DNA of 16,522 nucleotides from DASRHY01 sp046765875 (GTDB taxonomy: Bacteria; Actinomycetota; Actinomycetes; Propionibacteriales; Kribbellaceae): contig JBKPSJ010000247.1 in the NCBI GenBank assembly GCA_046765875.1, forward strand, positions 1 to 16,522, written 5' to 3'. Shown here one piece after another: positions 6,141 to 12,675 of this stretch. Both the position numbers and the translations under genes were made by a program. The notes beneath the pieces were generated by a model that saw only the letters and a program-made list of their open reading frames with translations, did no database searches and had not been told where the DNA came from. Positions within the stretch are counted from its first letter, which is position 1, and every line of letters begins with the position of its first letter.

Positions 6141-8264
6141 ATGGAGATCTGGCCCGGCCGCACCTATCCGCTGGGCGCGACGTACGACGGCGCAGGCACC
6201 AATTTCGCGCTGTTCTCCGAGGTGGCCGACCGGGTCGAGCTGTGCCTGATCGACGACGACGGCGCCGAGACCAGGATCGACCTGACCGAGCGGGACGCGT
6301 TCGTCTGGCACGGGTACCTGCCGTCGGTCCAGCCGGGCCAGCGCTACGGGTTCCGTGTGCATGGTCCGTACGACCCGGCCGGCGGACAACGGTGCAACCC
6401 GGCCAAGCTGCTGCTGGACCCGTACGCGAAGGCGGTCGAGGGCCAGGTCGACGGCGACGAGTCATTGTTCGGCTATCGGTTCGACAAGCCCGACGAGATG
6501 AACACCGCCGACAGCCTCGGGCACGCGATGCTCTCGGTGGTCATCAACCCGTTCTTTGACTGGGGCAACGACCGCTCGCCGCGCCGCCAGTACCACGAGA
6601 CCGTGATCTACGAGGCGCACGTCAAGGGCCTGACCATGCGGCATCCGGGACTGCCCGAGGCGATCCGCGGTACGTACGCCGGGATCGGTCATCCGGCCAT
6701 CATCGAACACCTGGTCCGGCTCGGCGTGACCGCGATCGAGCTGATGCCGGTACACCAGTTCGTACAGGAACCGCATCTGCGGGAGCGCGGGCTGTCGAAC
6801 TACTGGGGTTACAACACGATCGGCTTCTTCGCGCCGCACAACGAGTACTCCTCGAGCGGGCAGCGCGGCCAGCAGGTCGCCGAGTTCAAGTCGATGATCC
6901 AGGCCCTGCACGAGGCCGGAATCGAGGTCATCCTCGACGTCGTCTACAACCACACCGCGGAGGGCAACGAACTCGGTCCGACACTGTGCTTCAAGGGCAT
7001 CGACAACGCCGCGTACTACCGGCTGGTCGACGGCAGCCAGCAGCACTACTACGACACCACCGGCACCGGGAACAGCCTGCTGATGCGGCACCCACACGTA
7101 CTCCAGCTGATAATGGACTCGCTTCGGTACTGGGTGCTGGAGATGCACGTCGACGGGTTCCGGTTCGACCTGGCCGCGACCCTGGCCCGGCAGTTCCACG
7201 AGGTCGACCGGCTGTCGGCGTTCTTCGACCTGGTCCAGCAGGACCCGGTGGTCAGCCAGGTCAAGCTGATCGCCGAGCCGTGGGACGTCGGCGACGGCGG
7301 CTACCAGGTCGGCAACTTCCCGCCGCTGTGGACCGAGTGGAACGGCCGGTACCGCGACGCGGTCCGCGACTTCTGGCGCGGCGAGCCGGGCACGCTGGCC
7401 GAGTTCGGCTCCCGGCTGGCCGGTTCGTCGGACCTGTACCAGGACGACGGCCGCCGTCCGATCGCGAGCATCAACTTCGTCACCGCGCACGACGGGTTCA
7501 CGTTGCGCGACCTGGTCTCGTACAACCACAAGCACAACGAGGCCAACGGCGAGGGCGGCCGCGACGGCACCGATGACAACCGCTCCTGGAACTGCGGCGC
7601 CGAGGGCGAGACCGACGACCCGGACGTGCTCGACCTGCGCGCCCGCCAGCAGCGCAACCTGCTGACGACGCTGCTGATCTCGCAGGGCGTACCGATGATC
7701 CTGCACGGCGACGAGCTCGGCCGGACCCAGCGTGGCAACAACAACGCGTACTGCCAGGACAACGAGATCTCCTGGGTGGACTGGGATCTGGACGAGGCCC
7801 GGCAGGACATGCTCGAGTTCACCAGCCAGTTGGTCAGGCTGCGGCACGAGCACCCGGCGCTGCGCCGGCGGCGCTTCTTCGAGGGTGACACCCCGCACGT
7901 CGACGGTGGGGGTGAGCTCGGTGACGTCGACTGGCTCACCCGCGACGGCAAGCTGATGGAGGAGCAGAACTGGCAGCACGACCAGGCGCGCACGATGGCG
8001 GTGTTCCTCAACGGTGACGCGATCGCCGAACCGGACCCGCGCGGCCACCCGGTCGTCGACGACTCGTTGCTGGTGCTGTTCAACGGACACCACGAGCGAG
8101 TGACGTTCAATTTGCCCCCGGCAACCTACGGCGAACGCTGGCAGGTGCTGGTCGACACCGCGCACGCCAAGGTGCCCGACGATCTGTGGCACGAGGCGGG
8201 CGGGCCGGTTCCGGTCGCCCCACGCGGCACGGTCGTGATGGCCCGGCCGCGGGTAGGCGGATGA
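6141..8264 (+). CDS. glgX: glycogen debranching enzyme GlgX/TreX
   Basis: A 707-residue isoamylase-type GH13 enzyme that hydrolyses alpha-1,6 branches of glycogen to release linear maltooligosaccharides. An N-terminal CBM48/early-set domain occupies about 1-150 and the (beta/alpha)8 catalytic barrel follows. The four GH13 motifs are intact: DVVYNH at 266-271, DGFRFDLA at 338-345 with nucleophile D343, AEPWD at 378-382 with acid E379, and TAHD at 448-451 with D451. The ATG at 6141 is chosen because family homology begins at MEIWPGRTYPLG; the open frame upstream runs back into the preceding regulator gene and is arginine-rich noise. GGGG lies 9-12 nt before the ATG. It is the first gene of the trehalose operon and overlaps treY by 4 bp (ATGA). 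Confidence 0.96.
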   Translation: MEIWPGRTYPLGATYDGAGTNFALFSEVADRVELCLIDDDGAETRIDLTERDAFVWHGYLPSVQPGQRYGFRVHGPYDPAGGQRCNPAKLLLDPYAKAVEGQVDGDESLFGYRFDKPDEMNTADSLGHAMLSVVINPFFDWGNDRSPRRQYHETVIYEAHVKGLTMRHPGLPEAIRGTYAGIGHPAIIEHLVRLGVTAIELMPVHQFVQEPHLRERGLSNYWGYNTIGFFAPHNEYSSSGQRGQQVAEFKSMIQALHEAGIEVILDVVYNHTAEGNELGPTLCFKGIDNAAYYRLVDGSQQHYYDTTGTGNSLLMRHPHVLQLIMDSLRYWVLEMHVDGFRFDLAATLARQFHEVDRLSAFFDLVQQDPVVSQVKLIAEPWDVGDGGYQVGNFPPLWTEWNGRYRDAVRDFWRGEPGTLAEFGSRLAGSSDLYQDDGRRPIASINFVTAHDGFTLRDLVSYNHKHNEANGEGGRDGTDDNRSWNCGAEGETDDPDVLDLRARQQRNLLTTLLISQGVPMILHGDELGRTQRGNNNAYCQDNEISWVDWDLDEARQDMLEFTSQLVRLRHEHPALRRRRFFEGDTPHVDGGGELGDVDWLTRDGKLMEEQNWQHDQARTMAVFLNGDAIAEPDPRGHPVVDDSLLVLFNGHHERVTFNLPPATYGERWQVLVDTAHAKVPDDLWHEAGGPVPVAPRGTVVMARPRVGG

Positions 8265-10669
8265 CGGCCCCGGCATCGACGTACCGGCTGCAACTGCACC
8301 CGGGGTTCGGATTCGCCGACGCTGCGGCGGTCGTCGGATACCTGTCCCGGCTGGGTGTCTCGCACGCGTACCTGTCACCGGTGCTGCAGGCCGCGCCAGG
8401 CTCGACCCACGGATACGACGTGGTCGACCACTCGTCGCTGTCGGAACAGGCCGGCGGCCGGCAAGGGTTCGACCGACTGGTTGCCGAGCTCAACGATCAC
8501 GGCATGGCGGCCATCGCAGACGTGGTGCCGAACCACATGTCCGTACCGACACCGGCGCGCCTCAACAGCGCGTTGTGGGGCGTCCTGCGGGACGGGCCGG
8601 GCTCACCGTACGGCGGCTGGTTCGACGTCGACTGGGCCGGCCAGCCGCTCCTGCTCCCGGTGCTCGGCCGGCGGATCGGCCAGGTGCTGGCCGACGACGA
8701 GCTGACCGTCGACTCCTCCGGTGCCGAGCCGGTGCTGCGGTACTACGAGCACGAGTTCCCGATCCGACCCGGTACCGCCGATCTGCCGCTGCCCGAACTC
8801 GTCGAGCGGCAGTGGTACCGGTTGGCACACTGGCGGGTCGCGACCGAGGAGCTGAACTACCGCCGGTTCTTCGACATCGACACCCTGGCCGCGATCAAGA
8901 TGGAGGATCCAGCGGTCTTCGAGGCGACGCACCGGCTGCTGCTCGAGCTGTACAAGACCGGCGAACTCACCGGCTTACGGATCGACCACCCGGACGGCCT
9001 GGCGGATCCGCGCGAGTATCTGCGCCGGCTGGCCGATCGCACCGGCGGCGGCTGGGTGGTGGTCGAGAAGATTCTCGAGGGCGACGAGGTGCTGCCGGCG
9101 GACTGGACGTGTGCCGGCACCACCGGGTACGACGCACTGCTGCGCATCGGCGGACTGTTCGTCGACCCGGCCGGCGCGGCACCGCTGGGCACCCTGCTGG
9201 CCGAGATCACCGGCGAGGGCATCGACTTCCGAACCGTGGTCGAGCAGGCCAAGCGTGAGATCGTCCAGCACGCCCTGTACGCCGAGGTGCACCGACTGGT
9301 CGACCTGCTGGTCGAGATCTGCCAGGCCGACGTGCTGTTGCGCGACCACACTCGCCGCGGGCTGGAGGAGGCACTGATCGAACTGCTGGTCGGGTTCGGG
9401 CGGTACCGGGCCTACGTCGTGCCGGGTGAGCCGGCGTCCGACGAGGCGGTACGCACGGTACAGGCGGCGGCCGAGGCGGCGCGGCAGAGGCTGACCGAGG
9501 ACCGGCACGACACCCTCGATCTGCTGGTCGACCTGGTGTTGGACTACCCGGCCGGCACACCGGCGTTGCACGACCAGCCGGCCCGGCGCGAACTGGTCGT
9601 ACGGTTCCAGCAGACCTGCGGTCCCGTGATGGCCAAGGGCGTGGAGGACACCGCGTTCTACCGGTGGTTCCGGCTGGCGTCGCTCAACGAGGTCGGCGGC
9701 GATCCGGAGCGGTTCGGGATCGCACCGGAGGAGTTCCACCACTATGCGGCGCGGATCGAGCACGACTGGCCGCAGACGATGACCACGCTGTCGACGCACG
9801 ACACCAAGCGGTCCGAGGACGTACGTGCCCGGCTGGCGGTGCTGTCGGAGATCCCGGCCGAGTGGTCGGCGGCGGTCAGGTCCTGGCGTGAGCTCGCGGC
9901 CGCCCACGGGGACCAGGCCGTCGACGCGCAGACCGAGTACCTGGTCTGGCAGACCCTGGTCGGCACCTGGCCGATCGGGCCGGACCGGTTGTTCGAGTAC
10001 CTTCGCAAGGCGATCCGCGAGGCCAAGCAGCGGACGAGTTGGACCTCGCCGGACGAGATCTACGAGCGAGCCGTCAGGCGGTTCGCGCGCGGCGTCCTGG
10101 ACGACCCGGCGATCACCGAGGCGGTCGGCCGGTTCGTCGCCGACCACGCCGCGGCGATGCGGGCCGCGGTGCTGGGACAGAAGCTCGTCCAGCTGACCAT
10201 GCCGGGCGTGCCGGACACGTACCAGGGAACCGAGATCGTCGACCTGTCCCTGGTCGACCCGGACAACCGCCGGCCGATCGACTTCGCCGCCCGCGCGGCC
10301 CGGCTGGACCGGCTCGACGCCGGCGAACCACCCGCGGACCTCGACGACGAGAAGCTGCTGGTCACCTCGCGGGCCCTGCGGCTGCGCCGCGACCTGCCGG
10401 CCGCGTTCACCGGCTATTCGGTGCTTCCGGCAACGAGTGGGCACGCCCTCGCGTTCGGCCGCGGCTCGATCAGCGACCCGGCCGCACCGGGGGTGATCAC
10501 GGTCGCCACCCGGCTCGCCGCGACCCTCGAACGGTACGGCGGTTGGGGCGACGACACCGTCGCGCTGCCACCCGGCGAGTGGGTCGACGTCCTCACCGGC
10601 AGGCCTGCCGTCGAACGCGTCCGCGACCTGCTGGCCGACCTGCCGGTGGCGTTGCTCCGGCGGGGCTGA
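8261..10669 (+). CDS. treY: maltooligosyltrehalose synthase TreY
   Basis: An 802-residue GH13 enzyme that converts the reducing-end alpha-1,4 glucose bond of maltooligosaccharides into an alpha,alpha-1,1 bond. Visible catalytic regions are DVVPNH at 87-92, GLRIDHPDG at 238-246 with nucleophile D242, VVEKILEGDE at 267-276 with E269, and LSTHDTKRSEDVR at 510-522 with D514. The insertion MAKGVEDTAFYRWFRLASLN at 458-477 is characteristic of TreY. The length is normal for the family. The start codon overlaps the glgX stop (ATGA), indicating translational coupling, and an in-frame upstream Met is rejected because it lies inside glgX. It supplies the substrate for TreZ, encoded next. Confidence 0.96.
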   Translation: MTAPASTYRLQLHPGFGFADAAAVVGYLSRLGVSHAYLSPVLQAAPGSTHGYDVVDHSSLSEQAGGRQGFDRLVAELNDHGMAAIADVVPNHMSVPTPARLNSALWGVLRDGPGSPYGGWFDVDWAGQPLLLPVLGRRIGQVLADDELTVDSSGAEPVLRYYEHEFPIRPGTADLPLPELVERQWYRLAHWRVATEELNYRRFFDIDTLAAIKMEDPAVFEATHRLLLELYKTGELTGLRIDHPDGLADPREYLRRLADRTGGGWVVVEKILEGDEVLPADWTCAGTTGYDALLRIGGLFVDPAGAAPLGTLLAEITGEGIDFRTVVEQAKREIVQHALYAEVHRLVDLLVEICQADVLLRDHTRRGLEEALIELLVGFGRYRAYVVPGEPASDEAVRTVQAAAEAARQRLTEDRHDTLDLLVDLVLDYPAGTPALHDQPARRELVVRFQQTCGPVMAKGVEDTAFYRWFRLASLNEVGGDPERFGIAPEEFHHYAARIEHDWPQTMTTLSTHDTKRSEDVRARLAVLSEIPAEWSAAVRSWRELAAAHGDQAVDAQTEYLVWQTLVGTWPIGPDRLFEYLRKAIREAKQRTSWTSPDEIYERAVRRFARGVLDDPAITEAVGRFVADHAAAMRAAVLGQKLVQLTMPGVPDTYQGTEIVDLSLVDPDNRRPIDFAARAARLDRLDAGEPPADLDDEKLLVTSRALRLRRDLPAAFTGYSVLPATSGHALAFGRGSISDPAAPGVITVATRLAATLERYGGWGDDTVALPPGEWVDVLTGRPAVERVRDLLADLPVALLRRG

Positions 10670-10671
10670 CC

Positions 10672-12381
10672 ATGCACGAGTTCGCCGTATGGGCGCCGGC
10701 CGCGGATCGGGTTGGGCTCGAGCTCGCCGACGGCGTACGCAAGATGGATCTCGCGGACGGCGGGTGGTGGCGGCTGCGTGTCGACGACGCGGGGCACGGC
10801 ACCGACTACGCCTACCGGCTGGACGGCGGCGAGCCGCGACCGGACCCGCGCAGCTCCTGGCAGCCCGGGGGCGTCCACGGCCCGAGCCGCGTGTTCGACA
10901 TCGGCCTGCACCATTGGACCGACGGCGACTGGACCGGTCGGGCGGTCGGCGGCGCGTTGTTCTACGAGCTACACGTCGGGACGTTCACCGCCGCCGGGAC
11001 CTTCGACGCGGCGATCGAGCGACTCGGGTATCTCGCCGGCCTCGGCGTCGCGATGGTCTCGCTGCTCCCGGTCGCCGCGTTCCCGGGCGTGAACGGCTGG
11101 GGGTATGACGGGGTCGACCTGTACGCCGTACACGAGCCGTACGGCGGACCAGCCGGCCTGCAGCGATTCGTGGACGGCTGCCATGCCGCTGGGATCGGCG
11201 TGTGTCTCGACGTCGTGTACAACCACCTCGGTCCGAGCGGGAACTACCTCGCCGAGTTCGGCCCGTACTTCACCGAAAGACACCACACACCGTGGGGTCC
11301 CGCGGTCAACCTCGACGACACCGGCAGCACCGAGGTACGCCGCTGGATCTGTGACAACGCGCTGCGCTGGTTCCGCGACTTCCACCTCGATGCGCTGCGG
11401 CTCGACGCCGTACACGCTCTGCTCGACGAGAGTCCGGTGCACCTGCTGGCGCAACTGTCCGAGGAAGTCGCCGCGCTGTCGGCCGTACTGGGCAGGCCGC
11501 TCGGATTGGTGGCCGAGTCCGACCTCAACGATCCGCGCATGATCGAGCCAATCGTCGAGGGCGGGTTCGGTATGACCGCACAGTGGAGCGACGACTTCCA
11601 CCATGCGCTCCACGCCCTGCTCACCGGCGAGCGCAATGGCTACTACGTCGACTTCGGTACGCCGGCGGTGCTGGCCAAGACGCTGACCCGGGTGTTCCTG
11701 CACGACGGCACGTACTCGACCTTCCGCGGCGTGGACTGGGGCCGGCCGGTCGATCCGGCCAGACACCGCGGGCACTCGTTCCTCGCATACACGTCGAACC
11801 ACGACCAGCTCGGCAACCGCGCCCTCGGCGACCGGCCATCGGCGATCCTGACACCTGGACAACTCGCGATCGGAGCCGCACTGACGTTGTGCTCGCCGTT
11901 CACGCCGATGCTGTTCATGGGCGACGAGTGGGGTGCGAGCACGCCGTGGCGGTACTTCACCGACCACCCGGACCCCGTGTTGGCCGAGGCGGTACGGTCC
12001 GGGCGGCGGCACGAGTTCGAGGGGTACGGGTGGGACACCGACGACATCCCGGACCCGCAGGACCCGGCCACCCGCGACGTCTCGGTGCTCGACTGGTCCG
12101 AGCCCGATCGCGAGCCGCACCGCGCGATCCTCGACTGGTACGCCGTGCTCATCCGGCTCCGTGCCGCCGAGCCCGACCTGACCGACGACCACCTCGACCG
12201 CGTGCACGTGGACTACACCGGCGACCGGTTCATCCTCCGCCGCGGCAGCATCACCGTCGCCGCCAACCTGTCGTCAGACGCCGTCCACTTCCCACTGCCA
12301 GGCCTCCTGCTCGAAGCCTTCGGCACGATCGACGGCGACACCCTCGGCGGTCACACGGTCGCCATCCTCCGCACCGGCTGA
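10672..12381 (+). CDS. treZ: maltooligosyltrehalose trehalohydrolase TreZ
   Basis: A 569-residue GH13 enzyme that cleaves the alpha-1,4 bond next to the terminal trehalose unit made by TreY, releasing free trehalose. An N-terminal early-set domain (FAVWAPAADRVGLEL at 4-18) precedes the barrel. Catalytic motifs are DVVYNH at 180-185, LRLDAVHA at 242-249 with nucleophile D245, AESDLNDPRM at 281-290 with E282, and SNHDQLGNR at 375-383 with D378. It starts 2 bp after the treY stop, and CGGGG of treY about 7 nt upstream of the ATG may serve as ribosome binding site. It is the last gene of the operon; a hairpin follows its stop immediately. The full set makes trehalose, a stress protectant, from glycogen without UDP-glucose or trehalose phosphate. 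Confidence 0.96.
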   Translation: MHEFAVWAPAADRVGLELADGVRKMDLADGGWWRLRVDDAGHGTDYAYRLDGGEPRPDPRSSWQPGGVHGPSRVFDIGLHHWTDGDWTGRAVGGALFYELHVGTFTAAGTFDAAIERLGYLAGLGVAMVSLLPVAAFPGVNGWGYDGVDLYAVHEPYGGPAGLQRFVDGCHAAGIGVCLDVVYNHLGPSGNYLAEFGPYFTERHHTPWGPAVNLDDTGSTEVRRWICDNALRWFRDFHLDALRLDAVHALLDESPVHLLAQLSEEVAALSAVLGRPLGLVAESDLNDPRMIEPIVEGGFGMTAQWSDDFHHALHALLTGERNGYYVDFGTPAVLAKTLTRVFLHDGTYSTFRGVDWGRPVDPARHRGHSFLAYTSNHDQLGNRALGDRPSAILTPGQLAIGAALTLCSPFTPMLFMGDEWGASTPWRYFTDHPDPVLAEAVRSGRRHEFEGYGWDTDDIPDPQDPATRDVSVLDWSEPDREPHRAILDWYAVLIRLRAAEPDLTDDHLDRVHVDYTGDRFILRRGSITVAANLSSDAVHFPLPGLLLEAFGTIDGDTLGGHTVAILRTG

Positions 12382-12384
12382 CGC

Positions 12385-12432
12385 GGTCCGGGCTCCGATG
12401 ACGTGCTCCAGCGGATCATCGGGGCCCGGATC
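12385..12432 (+). terminator. hairpin terminator of the glgX-treY-treZ operon
   Basis: The 17-nt arms 12385-12401 and 12416-12432 (GGTCCGGGCTCCGATGA against TCATCGGGGCCCGGATC) pair at 15 positions plus one G-U, across a 14-nt loop, starting 4 nt after the treZ stop. There is no clear T-run. TCATCGG recurs at 12436 and 12463, so alternative folds are possible. Confidence 0.65.
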
Positions 12433-12446
12433 CCGTCATCGGGCGG

Positions 12447-12489
12447 GACGGCGGCGCAGGACTCATCGGAAATGACGTTGCGCGCCGTC
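12447..12489. promoter_or_regulatory. imperfect inverted repeat upstream of the leader promoter
   Basis: GACGGCGgCGCA (12447-12458) and TGCGCGCCGTC (12479-12489) are complementary except for one bulged base. The second arm ends 2 bp before the -10 hexamer, so the repeat covers the -35 region. It may be an operator or a second terminator stem; the sequence cannot tell. Confidence 0.35.
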
Positions 12490-12491
12490 GG

Positions 12492-12497
12492 TAAACT
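12492..12497 (+). promoter_or_regulatory. -10 element of the alanine-rich leader / AlaRS-like operon
   Basis: TAAACT ends 7 nt before the ATG of the leader ORF at 12505, placing the likely transcription start on or within a base of that ATG. No consensus -35 is seen at the expected spacing. Confidence 0.45.
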
Positions 12498-12504
12498 GGA
12501 TGGT

Positions 12505-12576
12505 ATGAAGGTCAGCCGTCTCCACGATGTGGCAGCAGCCGCGCGAGCTCTCGCTTCGCCGGCCGTCTCAGGCTGA
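12505..12576 (+). CDS. alanine-rich leader peptide (attenuator uORF)
   Basis: A 23-codon ORF, ATG to TGA, beginning MKVSRLHDV. Seven of its 23 residues are Ala (10-13, 15, 17 and 20), including four in a row, written with GCA, GCA, GCC, GCG, GCT, GCT and GCC; GCA and GCT look uncommon in this GC-rich DNA. The ORF probably starts at the 5' end of the transcript (leaderless). It lies upstream of a terminator-like stem and of an alanyl-tRNA-synthetase-like gene, and its own codons 17-20 contain the competing strand for that stem. The likely role is to report charged tRNA-Ala through ribosome stalling, as in trp-type attenuation. High-GC DNA makes Ala runs common, so the case rests on the combination of features, not on composition alone. 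Confidence 0.62.
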   Translation: MKVSRLHDVAAAARALASPAVSG

Positions 12577-12579
12577 CCT
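12509..12579 (+). other. 9-bp RNA stem enclosing the leader ORF
   Basis: AGGTCAGCC (12509-12517, codons 2-5) is perfectly complementary to GGCTGACCT (12571-12579, last codon, stop and flank). In untranslated RNA this would fold the whole leader ORF into one closed domain; a translating ribosome would open it. Confidence 0.5.
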
Positions 12580-12601
12580 GACACTCTCTTCCACCGGCGA
12601 A
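12555..12601 (+). other. candidate antiterminator pairing
   Basis: TTCGCCGG (12555-12562, leader codons 17-20) is complementary to CCGGCGAA (12594-12601), which is the core of the 5' arm of the downstream stem, and is identical to the 3' arm core at 12611-12618. A ribosome waiting with its A site at Ala codons 10-13 would reach only to about 12553 and leave this strand free. A ribosome at the stop codon would mask most of it. Confidence 0.55.
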
Positions 12602-12620
12602 CCGGAGCGGTTCGCCGGTG
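12592..12620 (+). terminator. attenuator terminator hairpin
   Basis: CACCGGCGAACC (12592-12603) and GGTTCGCCGGTG (12609-12620) form a perfect 12-bp stem with a GGAGC loop. It begins 15 nt after the leader stop and ends 55 nt before the AlaRS-like start. It is followed by CGTCGTCGTG, so it lacks a U-tract, which weakens the terminator call, although U-poor terminators are frequent in actinobacteria. Confidence 0.62.
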
Positions 12621-12675
12621 CGTCGTCGTGCTGGCGTTCACCGTCCGGTCGCCCCATCCTGAAAGCGGACCCGAC

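Noticed and set aside
6462..8378. 638-codon open frame antisense to glgX
   Set aside because: Its codons mirror the third-position GC bias of glgX; the translated product is Val/Arg/Gln-rich with no domain, while the plus strand has all GH13 motifs.
8975..10444. 489-codon open frame antisense to treY
   Set aside because: Same reason: a long shadow frame opposite a clear enzyme gene in high-GC DNA, with no ribosome binding site or recognisable motif.
12382..12675. T-box riboswitch upstream of the synthetase-like gene
   Set aside because: No T-box consensus (AGGGTGGNACCGCG-like) or specifier-loop arrangement is present; the Ala-rich ORF plus competing stems explains the region better.
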